Shown piece after piece: positions 45,250-54,027 of a stretch of DNA of 64,000 nucleotides (position 1 is the first letter of the stretch; the number at the start of each line of letters is the position of its first letter). Where the stretch lies: NCBI GenBank assembly GCA_900770165.1, contig CAAGJJ010000055.1, positions 1 to 64,000 on the forward strand, written 5' to 3'. Position numbers and translations under genes: made by a program. Source of the DNA: Clostridia bacterium. GTDB lineage: Bacteria; Bacillota; Clostridia; Oscillospirales; Acutalibacteraceae. Under the pieces are notes generated by a model. That model searched no databases. It was given only the letters and a program-made list of their open reading frames with translations, and had not been told where the DNA came from.

Positions 45250-46587
45250 ATGGATAATGCTAGGTTAGTTGCACTAAAAGCTTTACTAAAGGTTCAGTAT
45301 GATGATGGTTATTCTAATATCGTTTTAGACAACATATTAAATAAATCGGGACTTAGCAAAAAAGATAGATCTTTAACCACTGCTATATTTTATGGGGTAC
45401 TAGAGAGAAGAATTGAACTTGATTATATAATTTCATTATATTCAAAAACAAAACTCAAAAAATTGTCAAAAGATAATTTAGAAATACTTCGTATGGGAGT
45501 ATATCAAATTAAGTATATGGATAAAATTCCTAATTCTGCAGTAATTAATGAATCGGTAAAATTAGCGAAAATGAGAAGACAATTTAAATCGACTGGTTTT
45601 ATAAATGCTGTATTGAGATCAATAGATAATAATTTGAATAATATTCAAATTCCAAAAGAAAAAGATGATATGTTGTTATATCTTAGCATAAAATATTCAT
45701 GCCCTGAATGGCTAGTTAAACATTTTGTTGATTCTTATAATATGCAAAATACACAAAAAATTTTGCAGTCTTTGTCTGGAAGGCCACCTCTTATTATAAG
45801 AGTGAATACCTTGAAAAATACTACTGATGAACTAATAGAGATTCTAAAATTTGAGGGGATCAATGCTAGCCGAACTATATTAGAAAATGCATTAGAGATC
45901 AATTCAATAGATTCAATGTCGAATATTAAAGCCTTTAGAGAAGGCAGATTTCATGTACAAGATTTAGCATCACAAATATGTTGTGATATACTTAACCCTA
46001 AAGAAGGACAGACTGTAATAGATGTATGTGCAGCTCCTGGAGGAAAAACTTTTAATATAGCTCAGAGGTTACAAAACAAAGGTACAGTGTTTTCATTTGA
46101 TTTATATGAATCGAAAGTCAATTTAATAAAAGATGGTGCTAAAAGGTTAGGAATAGAAATAATTAATGCGTCTGTAAGAGATGCTAGTTCACAGAAAGAT
46201 GTTATGCCAATAGCCGATAGAGTCTTGTGTGATGTGCCATGTTCTGGGTTGGGAATTATTCGAAGAAAACCCGAAATAAGATATAAAAACAAAGAAATAC
46301 TTGACAGTTTAAAAAGTTTGCAGTACCTTATTCTGTGTAACTCTGAAAAATTTACTAAAGAAAATGGAATTTTAGTTTATTCTACTTGCACTTTAAATCC
46401 ATTAGAAAATACATATGTTGCTAATAAATTTTTGAAAGAGCATAATAATTATGAGCCATATGAGATAAAATTACCTTCTGGTATAACGCGTGGGATTGAC
46501 GAACCTAAAAATCAACTTACTCTTTTGCCAGGTTTGAATAATACAGATGGCTTTTTCATAGCTGCATTTAAGAAACGCAAAAATTGA
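45250..46587 (+). CDS. rsmB: 16S rRNA (cytosine-967-C5)-methyltransferase RsmB
   Basis: A 445-residue enzyme. The N-terminal NusB-like RNA-binding domain (about 1-140) precedes the methyltransferase domain. Motifs are VCAAPGGKTFNIA for SAM binding, DVPCSGLGIIRRKPEIR, and YSTCTLNPLEN with the catalytic cysteine. It methylates C967 in small-subunit rRNA. SD GGGGATTACG. It is eight bases before rlmN. Confidence 0.96.
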   Translation: MDNARLVALKALLKVQYDDGYSNIVLDNILNKSGLSKKDRSLTTAIFYGVLERRIELDYIISLYSKTKLKKLSKDNLEILRMGVYQIKYMDKIPNSAVINESVKLAKMRRQFKSTGFINAVLRSIDNNLNNIQIPKEKDDMLLYLSIKYSCPEWLVKHFVDSYNMQNTQKILQSLSGRPPLIIRVNTLKNTTDELIEILKFEGINASRTILENALEINSIDSMSNIKAFREGRFHVQDLASQICCDILNPKEGQTVIDVCAAPGGKTFNIAQRLQNKGTVFSFDLYESKVNLIKDGAKRLGIEIINASVRDASSQKDVMPIADRVLCDVPCSGLGIIRRKPEIRYKNKEILDSLKSLQYLILCNSEKFTKENGILVYSTCTLNPLENTYVANKFLKEHNNYEPYEIKLPSGITRGIDEPKNQLTLLPGLNNTDGFFIAAFKKRKN

Positions 46588-46595
46588 GGTGATTT

Positions 46596-47663
46596 ATGGA
46601 TTCAATAAAAAATAAAATTGACATAAAATCTATGTACTTAGAAGAAATAGAAGATGATTTTTTAAAGCGTGGGTACCCTAAATATAAAGCAAAGCAAGTG
46701 TTTAAATGGCTGAGTAAAGGTGCTATATCTTTTGGTGAAATGTCTGATTTATCAAAGAATAATAGGGAAGAGTTATCAAAGATTTATTATATTCCAGGAG
46801 TTTTTATAGAAAAAAAGTATGTTTCTCAAGTGGACGGTACTATTAAATATTTGTTTAGGCTTGACGATGGAGATTTTATAGAGTCTGTTTTAATGAAATA
46901 TAAACATGGATATTCTATTTGTGTATCTACCCAGGTTGGATGTAAAATGGGTTGTACATTTTGTGCAACTGGTAGAAGCGGTTTTTCAAGAAATCTTAGA
47001 GCTTCTGAAATATTATCACAGATATATATGGCGCAAATTGACAATAACATAAGAATATCTAATATAGTACTTATGGGGATGGGAGAACCTCTTGATAATT
47101 ATAATAATGTTATTAGGTTTTTAAAATTAGTTTCATGTAAAGAAGGAGTTAATATAGGTTTGAGGCATATTTCTTTATCTACATGTGGAGTAGTAGATAA
47201 GATATATAAACTTTCAAAGGAAAAACTTCCTATAACTTTATCGGTTTCCCTTCATGCCCCTAATGACGATATAAGGTCCATTACTATGCCAATAAATAAA
47301 AAATGGGGCATAGATTCTCTTCTTGCCGCTTGTAAAGAATATATAAAAGAAACAAATAGAAGAGTTTCATTTGAGTATGCTATGATAAAAGGTTTAAATG
47401 ATACAAATGAATGTGCTAAAGAATTAGGAGAAAGACTGTATGGAATGTTATGCCATGTTAATTTAATTCTCGTAAATGAAGTTCAGGGAACTAAATATAA
47501 AAAAAGTGAGAAAGAAAGAGTCGAAAAGTTTATAAGCATTCTTTCAAAGAAGGGGCTAAATGTTACAGTGAGAAGAAAACTAGGGTATGATATAAATGCA
47601 TCATGTGGACAGTTGAAAAGAAGCTATTTTCAAGGAAAGGAGAGTACATATGAAAATATATAG
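46596..47663 (+). CDS. rlmN: Dual-specificity 23S rRNA/tRNA C2-methyladenosine synthase RlmN
   Basis: A 355-residue radical-SAM enzyme that methylates A2503 of 23S rRNA and A37 of some tRNAs. The cluster motif is CKMGCTFCATG (CxxxCxxC). GMGEPLDNYNNV and SLSTCGVVD are family marks, and the C-terminal RRKLGYDINASCGQL carries the methyl-carrying cysteine. It overlaps prpC by 14 bases. Confidence 0.97.
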   Translation: MDSIKNKIDIKSMYLEEIEDDFLKRGYPKYKAKQVFKWLSKGAISFGEMSDLSKNNREELSKIYYIPGVFIEKKYVSQVDGTIKYLFRLDDGDFIESVLMKYKHGYSICVSTQVGCKMGCTFCATGRSGFSRNLRASEILSQIYMAQIDNNIRISNIVLMGMGEPLDNYNNVIRFLKLVSCKEGVNIGLRHISLSTCGVVDKIYKLSKEKLPITLSVSLHAPNDDIRSITMPINKKWGIDSLLAACKEYIKETNRRVSFEYAMIKGLNDTNECAKELGERLYGMLCHVNLILVNEVQGTKYKKSEKERVEKFISILSKKGLNVTVRRKLGYDINASCGQLKRSYFQGKESTYENI

Positions 47664-48384
47664 CAAAAGTGATATTGGTCTTGTTAGATCTAGTAACCAA
47701 GATTCATATAATGCTGAATACTTTCCAGGAAATTCTGCTTGGGCTGTTGTTTGTGACGGTATGGGAGGAGCAAATGGCGGAGATATAGCAAGTAAAATAG
47801 CAGTAAACGAAATAACGAAACATATAAATGATTGTTACAAAAGTGAACTAGATTCAAACTCTATTAGATCTATAATGGAAAGATCTGTTAACTGTGCTAA
47901 TGAGGAAATATATAAAAAATCTTTATTGAATCCTGAATTAAAAGGTATGGGAACTACTGTAGTATTAGCACTAATAATAGATGATATTTTGCATGTGGTT
48001 TATGCTGGTGATAGCAGGGCATACATTGTAAATAAAAATGAATCGGTTCAGATTACTACAGACCATTCTATGGTGCAACAAATGGTTAAGAGTGGCCAAA
48101 TAACTGAGATGCAAGCAAAAGCACATCCAAATAAAAATATCATTACTAGAGCATTAGGCGTAGATTCAAAAATTACTCTTGACTATATAGAATTCAAGTT
48201 AAAGGAAAATGATTCTGTGTTAATATGCACAGATGGCTTAACAAACTATGTAGATTCAGAAACTATTTGTAAGTTGTATAATCAATTTCCAATAGAGGTC
48301 TTAGCTGATAAGTTGGTATTTACTGCTAAAGATATGGGTGGCAGTGATAATATTACAGTCGTTTTAGTTAGTAGAGAAACTTAA
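47650..48384 (+). CDS. prpC: PP2C-type serine/threonine phosphatase PrpC
   Basis: A 244-residue metal-dependent phosphatase with the PP2C motifs RSSNQDSY, VCDGMGGANGGDIAS, GDSRAYIV, DHSMVQQMV, LICTDGLTNYV and GGSDNITVV. It removes phosphates placed by the neighbouring kinase PrkC. It overlaps rlmN by 14 bases and sits 14 bases before prkC. The phosphatase-kinase pair next to rsgA is typical of Firmicutes. Confidence 0.96.
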   Translation: MKIYSKSDIGLVRSSNQDSYNAEYFPGNSAWAVVCDGMGGANGGDIASKIAVNEITKHINDCYKSELDSNSIRSIMERSVNCANEEIYKKSLLNPELKGMGTTVVLALIIDDILHVVYAGDSRAYIVNKNESVQITTDHSMVQQMVKSGQITEMQAKAHPNKNIITRALGVDSKITLDYIEFKLKENDSVLICTDGLTNYVDSETICKLYNQFPIEVLADKLVFTAKDMGGSDNITVVLVSRET

Positions 48385-48398
48385 TAGGAGATGATTTG

Positions 48399-50390
48399 AT
48401 GGATAAGTATACCGGTAAGAGGCTGGATGGAAGATATGAAATACATGAGCTTATAGGTACAGGTGGAATGGCTGTAGTATATAGAGCCTATGACACAATA
48501 GATGATAGGGTTGTAGCAATAAAAATATTAAAAGACGAGTTTGCAGACAACAGTGAATTTATTAGACGTTTTAAAAATGAGTCAAAAGCTATAGCTGTGT
48601 TATCTCATCCTAATATAGTAAAGGTTTATGATGTAAGCTTTGGCGACAGAATTCAATATATAGTTATGGAATATATAGATGGCATAACTTTAAAAGATTA
48701 TTTAAGCCATCAAAAAGATATTAAGTGGCAGGAAGCTGTACATTTTACTTCTCAAATTTTAAGTGCATTAAATCATGCACATTCAAAAGGTGTAATTCAT
48801 AGAGATATTAAGCCTCAAAATATTATTTTATTGCAAGATGGAACAATTAAAGTAACAGATTTTGGTATTGCAAGGTTTTCCAAAAGTCAGACAAGAACTA
48901 TGACAGATAAAGCCATAGGTTCAGTTCATTATATAGCTCCAGAACAGGCAAGAGGAGATTTTACAGATGAAAAGGCGGATATATATTCTGTAGGTGTAAT
49001 GCTTTATGAAATGACAACAGGTGAATTACCTTTCGAGGCAGATAATGCTGTTTCAGTAGCTATAATGCAACTTCAAACACAACCTAGAAAACCAAGAGAT
49101 ATAAATCCAGATATACCTGAAGGGCTTGAAGATATAACTTTAAAAGCAATGCAAAAAGATCCAGGTAATAGATACCAAACAGCTCAGCAAATGCTTGATG
49201 ATCTTGAGAAATTTATGGTAGATCCAGGTATTAAATTCGACTATACTTATAACGATAATAATTTTTCTCAGTATACTGCAGCGGCAAGACCAGAACCAGA
49301 TTATGATGATAATTATAATATGACATCTGAAGAACTTAGTTCAGGAAAAAATAAAAAAAGAAATATGATGATAATTACTGGAATTGGTGCAGCAGTTGTA
49401 TTATTTGCATTAATTTTTGGAATAATAGCATTAACAAAATCATGTGGAAGTTCTTCAAAAGATATAGATGTACCTAATTTTGTTGGAATGAAGTTATCGG
49501 ATGTACAAGGTAATTCAAAATATAAATTCACTTGGAAAATTGAAACAACTTATGATTCAACAAAAGCGGAAGGTATTATACTTGACCAAAATCCAAAGGC
49601 TGGATCTAAAAAGGTTAAAGAAGGCGCAACAATCACTTTAACAATTAATTCATCAGGTACAGCTGTTACTGTTCCAGTGGTTAAAGGAATGACGAAAGAT
49701 TCAGCTAAAGCTAAAATTATATCTGCGGGACTTGTTTGTAGCGAAATAAGAGAAATAGAAGATTCAGAAACTGCTGCAGGCATAGTTATAAGTAGCGACC
49801 CGCAAGAAGGAACAGAAGTTAAAGTTAATAGTTCAGTTAAGTTATATGTAAGTAAAGGTGCAAGCGAAAAGAAGGTAACGGTACCTAATGTTGTAAATAA
49901 GTCATATGATGTCGCCAAGAAGGAGCTTGAAGCTCTTGGACTAACAGTAGATAAAGTTACAGAAGATAGCGAGAAAGTAAAGGATACTGTTATTTCACAA
50001 GATCCATTAAATTCTGTGGAAGTTACTGAAGGGTCTACTGTTACGCTTACAGTAAGCTCTGGAAAATCGATAGAATCTAAGAGTGAGCAGATTATTTCTG
50101 TGTCTGTACCTTTACCATCTAGTGTTAATTATGCTGTTACAGTTAAGTCATATGTAGATTGGCAGCTAGTGGATACTGCTAGTGTTGTACCATCAAATGC
50201 TGGCACTTATAAAGTATCAGTAAAAGGGTCAACAGGAACAAAAACTCTAACGGTAACTTTAAATGGTGATACGTATATGATCTATGCGATTAATTTTGAT
50301 ACAGGAAATGCTACATTGGTTGAAGAGCGTGGATTTAGTTCTGGGTCATCTCAACAATTTCCACAAGAATCAAGTAATTTAGACTCATGA
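48399..50390 (+). CDS. prkC: Membrane Ser/Thr protein kinase with PASTA domains (PrkC/Stk)
   Basis: A 663-residue sensor kinase. The kinase domain (about 13-275) has GTGGMA, Lys42, HRDIKPQN with Asp136, and DFG at 154-156. A single membrane helix (323-346) leads to three PASTA repeats outside (about 356-418, 423-486, 492-553) that bind wall fragments, then a C-terminal extracellular region of about 100 residues. In spore-formers PrkC links wall fragments to germination and growth. AGGAG is eight bases before ATG 48399; a TTG at 48396 is an alternative. It overlaps rsgA by 4 bases. Confidence 0.96.
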   Translation: MDKYTGKRLDGRYEIHELIGTGGMAVVYRAYDTIDDRVVAIKILKDEFADNSEFIRRFKNESKAIAVLSHPNIVKVYDVSFGDRIQYIVMEYIDGITLKDYLSHQKDIKWQEAVHFTSQILSALNHAHSKGVIHRDIKPQNIILLQDGTIKVTDFGIARFSKSQTRTMTDKAIGSVHYIAPEQARGDFTDEKADIYSVGVMLYEMTTGELPFEADNAVSVAIMQLQTQPRKPRDINPDIPEGLEDITLKAMQKDPGNRYQTAQQMLDDLEKFMVDPGIKFDYTYNDNNFSQYTAAARPEPDYDDNYNMTSEELSSGKNKKRNMMIITGIGAAVVLFALIFGIIALTKSCGSSSKDIDVPNFVGMKLSDVQGNSKYKFTWKIETTYDSTKAEGIILDQNPKAGSKKVKEGATITLTINSSGTAVTVPVVKGMTKDSAKAKIISAGLVCSEIREIEDSETAAGIVISSDPQEGTEVKVNSSVKLYVSKGASEKKVTVPNVVNKSYDVAKKELEALGLTVDKVTEDSEKVKDTVISQDPLNSVEVTEGSTVTLTVSSGKSIESKSEQIISVSVPLPSSVNYAVTVKSYVDWQLVDTASVVPSNAGTYKVSVKGSTGTKTLTVTLNGDTYMIYAINFDTGNATLVEERGFSSGSSQQFPQESSNLDS

Positions 50391-51277
50391 AAATAGATAA
50401 AGGTGTTATATTAAAAGGAATTGGAGGTTTCTACTATGTAGAAATCTCCAATGGTATAATATATGAATGCAAGGCGAGAGGATTATTTAGAAAAAATAAG
50501 GTTAAACCTTATGTGGGAGATAAAGTTGTAATTAGTATAAACGATAATGGTCTTTGTATGATAGAGGAAATCCTACCGAGAAAAAATGAACTTATTAGAC
50601 CTCCTATATCTAATATAGACCAACTTATAATAGTTGCGTCAGTTTGTGATCCTTCACCAAGTACAATAGTTATAGATAAAATGGTAGCCTTAGCAGTAAA
50701 AAAGGGAATAAAGCCTATTATTGTAATAACTAAATCAGATTTACCGCATGAAGAAATGCTAAGAGAAGTATATGAAAAAGCAGAAATTAATACAATAGAA
50801 TTTTCATCGCAAGACTTAAGAAATATTGATGTTGTAAAAAAGCTTTTATATGGTAAAACATCTGCTTTTACAGGTAACTCAGGTGTTGGGAAATCAACGT
50901 TGCTGAATTGTATAGATAAAAAGCTTTTATTAGATACTTCTAGTATAAGTAATAAGCTTGGACGAGGAAAACATACAACTAGATTGGTAGAATTGTTTAA
51001 GATTTGTGATACAACGTATGTGGCAGATACGCCTGGTTTTTCAGCCGTAGATATAGAAAGATATGAAAAAATAGATAAAGATGAACTACAGTATTGTTTT
51101 GAGGAATTTAAACCTTATTTAAATACATGCAAATTTACATCATGTTCACATACATGTGAAAAAGGATGTTCTGTAATAGAAGCTGTTAATATGGGACATA
51201 TAAGTAAATCTCGTCACAACAGCTATGTATACATGTATAATGAAGTAAAAGATATTAAAGATTGGACAAAAAAATAA
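50387..51277 (+). CDS. rsgA: Ribosome small subunit-dependent GTPase A
   Basis: A 296-residue circularly permuted GTPase for late 30S maturation. An OB-fold lies at the N-terminus. G motifs occur in permuted order: TKSD (G4), GNSGVGKST (G1), and DTPGF (G3). The C-terminal zinc finger uses the cysteines in CKFTSCSHTCEKGC. It overlaps prkC by 4 bases and shares one base with thiN. The rpe gene often found here is absent. Confidence 0.96.
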   Translation: MKIDKGVILKGIGGFYYVEISNGIIYECKARGLFRKNKVKPYVGDKVVISINDNGLCMIEEILPRKNELIRPPISNIDQLIIVASVCDPSPSTIVIDKMVALAVKKGIKPIIVITKSDLPHEEMLREVYEKAEINTIEFSSQDLRNIDVVKKLLYGKTSAFTGNSGVGKSTLLNCIDKKLLLDTSSISNKLGRGKHTTRLVELFKICDTTYVADTPGFSAVDIERYEKIDKDELQYCFEEFKPYLNTCKFTSCSHTCEKGCSVIEAVNMGHISKSRHNSYVYMYNEVKDIKDWTKK

Positions 51278-51909
51278 TGAGATGTGTTGTAGTAGCTGCT
51301 TCACGTGAATTAGATATTGAGTATATAAGAAATAATATTAGAGAAGACGATTATATAATCGGTGCTGATGCAGGGTTTGAAAAACTAAATAGGCTTAATA
51401 TTAAGCCCAATTTAGTAGTAGGGGACTTAGATTCTTATAGTGGAGAAATTCCCTCAGATATTGAAATAATAAAACTTCCTGTTTGCAAAGATGATACAGA
51501 CACATTTTATGCCATAAAAGAAGGTATAAAAAGAGGATGTGATTCATTTGTTATACTTGGAGGATTTGGCGGACGTTTTGACCATACATTTGCAAATTTG
51601 TGTATTCTAGAATATTTATCAGATAAAGGATATTCTAACTTACTTATCGATAAAAGTAACAAAGCTTTTATAATGGGTGAAGGCGAAAAAGTTATTTATG
51701 GAACAAGAGGTGAAAATGTATCGGTTTTTCCATTTGGTACAGATTACTGTACTGTAAGCTATAAAAATCTTATGTATAATATGCGTGAAAAAACTCTCTA
51801 TAGCAATATTAGCAGTGGACCTATGGGAGTTAGCAATTCTTTTTTGGGCAACGAAGCAACAATTATAGTTCATTCTGGAAAAGCATTAATAATAATCTCA
51901 AAAGATTAA
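51277..51909 (+). CDS. thiN: Thiamine pyrophosphokinase
   Basis: A 210-residue enzyme making thiamine pyrophosphate from thiamine and ATP. Motifs: GADAGFEKL, VVGDLDSYSG, DDTDTFYAIKEGI and GGFGGRFDH. The ATG at 51277 shares its A with the rsgA stop (TAATG), so translation is coupled; a TTG at 51262 has no support. No TPP riboswitch is visible upstream. Last housekeeping gene before the sporulation island. Confidence 0.95.
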   Translation: MRCVVVAASRELDIEYIRNNIREDDYIIGADAGFEKLNRLNIKPNLVVGDLDSYSGEIPSDIEIIKLPVCKDDTDTFYAIKEGIKRGCDSFVILGGFGGRFDHTFANLCILEYLSDKGYSNLLIDKSNKAFIMGEGEKVIYGTRGENVSVFPFGTDYCTVSYKNLMYNMREKTLYSNISSGPMGVSNSFLGNEATIIVHSGKALIIISKD

Positions 51910-51930
51910 ATTTTTAAATGGCTTGTTCGG

Positions 51931-51958
51931 GACATAATTTAAATATCTGCATATAATA
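51931..51958 (+). promoter_or_regulatory. Possible sporulation-type promoter before the small-protein/spoVM pair
   Basis: CATATAATA (51950-51958) fits the -10 consensus of sigma-E and sigma-K (CATAnnnTA). GACATAAT (51931-51938) resembles a sigma-E -35 box, though the spacer is 11 bases rather than the usual 13-15. The sporulation genes that follow make it plausible, not proven. Confidence 0.35.
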
Positions 51959-52010
51959 AACTAAGACTCACAAGTAAAGAAGTATATGACTTGATGGCGG
52001 TGAGAGGATT

Positions 52011-52154
52011 ATGTGCGGATATAGAAATCAAGGTAAAAATGTATTCATTTTTGCGTTGGGACTTTCGTTTTCGTTCTTTTGTCCTGAAAGACTAGTTATA
52101 ACGGTTATTGCAATTGCGCTAATGGTTCTAGCTATATCTTTAATGAGATGTTAG
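52011..52154 (+). CDS. 47-residue cysteine-containing small membrane protein, unknown
   Basis: I do not recognise this gene. It encodes 47 residues starting MCGYRNQGKNVF and ending LMRC. The middle holds two hydrophobic stretches (about 11-23 and 28-45) separated by CPER, so it may be a membrane hairpin. Cysteines are at positions 2, 24 and 47, including both ends. GAGAGGA lies six bases before the ATG. It sits 31 bases before spoVM with no terminator between, so it is probably co-expressed with it during sporulation. Support is position, ribosome site and composition; no homology claim is made. Confidence 0.6.
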   Translation: MCGYRNQGKNVFIFALGLSFSFFCPERLVITVIAIALMVLAISLMRC

Positions 52155-52185
52155 ATAGTTTTAATTATTAGTTGGAGGTATTCAT

Positions 52186-52278
52186 ATGAAAATTGTTGTA
52201 CTTAAAAGTCCCAAAGTATTAGGCTTTTTCCTTAGAAAAATGTTTAATATAAAAGTTGAACATAGTGATGATGCGTAA
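52186..52278 (+). CDS. spoVM: Stage V sporulation protein M
   Basis: A 30-residue amphipathic peptide, MKIVVLKSPKVLGFFLRKMF at its N-terminus. It keeps M1, K2, K7, Pro9, K10, L12, G13, R17 and M19 of the Bacillus protein, including the Pro9 needed to recognise membrane curvature. SpoVM marks the forespore surface and recruits SpoIVA. A strong SD (TTGGAGG) lies eight bases upstream. Its place after thiN is the same as in Bacillus, and spoIVA lies only 1.7 kb downstream here. It is too short for routine gene finding. Confidence 0.88.
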   Translation: MKIVVLKSPKVLGFFLRKMFNIKVEHSDDA

Positions 52279-52326
52279 TTAAAAGTTATATTTAATATAA
52301 AAAAATATATGGATAACTTGTAAATT

Positions 52327-52362
52327 CCGTGATTGAAATTATTTCAGTCACGGTCTTTTTTT
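52327..52362 (+). terminator. Intrinsic terminator after spoVM
   Basis: Twelve-bp arms CCGTGATTGAAA/TTTCAGTCACGG (one G-U pair) with a three-base loop, then TCTTTTTTT. It ends the transcript carrying the small protein and spoVM. Confidence 0.9.
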
Positions 52363-52425
52363 GCATAAATAGGACATGGTGAGAATAGAAATTAATAGAA
52401 ATGTAAAAAAGGAGAGATTATCTAT

Positions 52426-53958
52426 ATGAATTATAGTATGAATAGGGATAGGTTTTCTGTCGCTGAGGTCATTTTTGATGGATGTCAGGAACAGCCTATA
52501 GATTTGGATTTTAGTTTACCAGATTATTGCCCAGACATAAGAAGAATACTTAAATGCCAAGTTTATCCTCAAATAGACATGAAAAATATAACTTCCGACC
52601 GTTTAGATGTTGACGGGACTGCAGTTGTAAAATTAATATATGTAGACGCAATTAAAAATACAATTAGATGTTGCGAATATAAAGAACCATTTTCAACATC
52701 ATTTAATTTAGATTCACCTGCTGAAAATGCAATGGCATTTACTAAAGTTAAGGTGGAATATATGAATTGCAGAGCAATTAGCCCTAGAAGATTAGATATT
52801 CACGGAGCATTTTCTGTTTGTGCCAAAGTATGCAGCAAATCAGATCAAGAAGTAGTAGATGGAGTTGAAGAGGAAGATATACAACAACGAAAAGAAGATA
52901 AAATTATAAACCATGTTGTTGGCATTGGTAACCAACAATTTTCTGTGAATGAGACTTTAGAAATTGGTTCAGGAAAACCTAAAATAGAAACAATTATAAG
53001 AAGTAGTGTATCGATAAATGTTAAAGATACGAAAGCAATAGCTAATAAATTAATTATTAAGGCGGATGCATTTGTAAAAATATTATATTTAAGTGATATT
53101 GATACAGGTAGTATAGATTCTATGGAATATACTATACCTATAAGCCAAATAATTGATGTACCAGGGGTAGATGAAAATAGTAAGTGTGATATAAAAATAG
53201 AAATTCTTAATAGTGATATAAGGCCTAAAGTAGATTCATTTAATGAAGAAGATTTACTTTCTGTAGACATTAAATTTGCAGCAATGGTAATAGCATATGA
53301 AAGCAAGAATTTACAGATGGTAACTGATGTATATTCAACTAAATTTAATTTAAATGTTAATTATAAACAGACTTCAATACCTAAAATTATAGATTTTATT
53401 TCAGATATATATACTAACAAAAGTAATGTAGATGTACCAGGTGAAGGGTTGTCTGAGATAATAGATGTGTTTAATGAAGTAATAACATTAAATACCAAAT
53501 GTGAAAATAATAAGATAATTTTTAAAGGCAAGATGAATGTATGCATTTTAGCTGTAGATGAAAAAGAAGAGCCTTTTTATGTTGAGAGAATGATAGACTT
53601 TGAATATGAAAAAGAATATAATGCTTTACCCGATAATGTAATATGTGATGTTGATCCTAATTTAATATCAATAGGATTTAGAATAAGTACAAAAAATTCT
53701 ATAGAAATTAAGTCAGAAATAAACCTTAAAGCAACTGTTTCATCTATAGATAATTTTAAGGTAATAGATGATATATCTGCAGATGAGGAAAATATTAGGT
53801 CTAAAGATGCTTCTTTAACCATATATTATGCTGATAAGGGGGAAAGCATTTGGGACATAGCAAGAAGCTACTGTACTTCAGTTGATGCAATAAAACTTGA
53901 AAATGATTTAAGTGAAGATGTTTTGCAAAAAAGGGGGATGCTATTAATACCAATGTAA
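52426..53958 (+). CDS. sipL: SPOCS (DUF3794) and LysM domain spore protein, SipL-like
   Basis: A 510-residue protein. Repeated SPOCS/DUF3794 modules fill the first ~455 residues (MNRDRFSVAEVIFDGCQEQ...PDYCPDIRRILKC at the start). A single LysM domain (about 466-510: YYADKGESIWDIARSY...KRGMLLIPM) ends it. This arrangement and length match SipL of Clostridioides difficile (about 519 residues), which binds SpoIVA through its LysM domain and stands in for Bacillus SpoVID. The next gene is spoIVA, which supports the call. SD AAGGAGAG. Orthology by domain order and context, not by alignment. Confidence 0.85.
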   Translation: MNYSMNRDRFSVAEVIFDGCQEQPIDLDFSLPDYCPDIRRILKCQVYPQIDMKNITSDRLDVDGTAVVKLIYVDAIKNTIRCCEYKEPFSTSFNLDSPAENAMAFTKVKVEYMNCRAISPRRLDIHGAFSVCAKVCSKSDQEVVDGVEEEDIQQRKEDKIINHVVGIGNQQFSVNETLEIGSGKPKIETIIRSSVSINVKDTKAIANKLIIKADAFVKILYLSDIDTGSIDSMEYTIPISQIIDVPGVDENSKCDIKIEILNSDIRPKVDSFNEEDLLSVDIKFAAMVIAYESKNLQMVTDVYSTKFNLNVNYKQTSIPKIIDFISDIYTNKSNVDVPGEGLSEIIDVFNEVITLNTKCENNKIIFKGKMNVCILAVDEKEEPFYVERMIDFEYEKEYNALPDNVICDVDPNLISIGFRISTKNSIEIKSEINLKATVSSIDNFKVIDDISADEENIRSKDASLTIYYADKGESIWDIARSYCTSVDAIKLENDLSEDVLQKRGMLLIPM

Positions 53959-54027
53959 AGCATGAATTAAACTGTATTTAATGTATAATGGTAATTAATG
54001 AATTTTTATACCTTAGGAGGAGGTAAA

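Noticed and set aside
51240..51290. Possible TPP riboswitch before thiN
   Set aside because: thiN directly overlaps rsgA, leaving no room for an aptamer.
52845..53306. 153-codon minus-strand open frame inside the sipL-like gene
   Set aside because: Overlaps a coherent SPOCS-domain frame and has no start signal.
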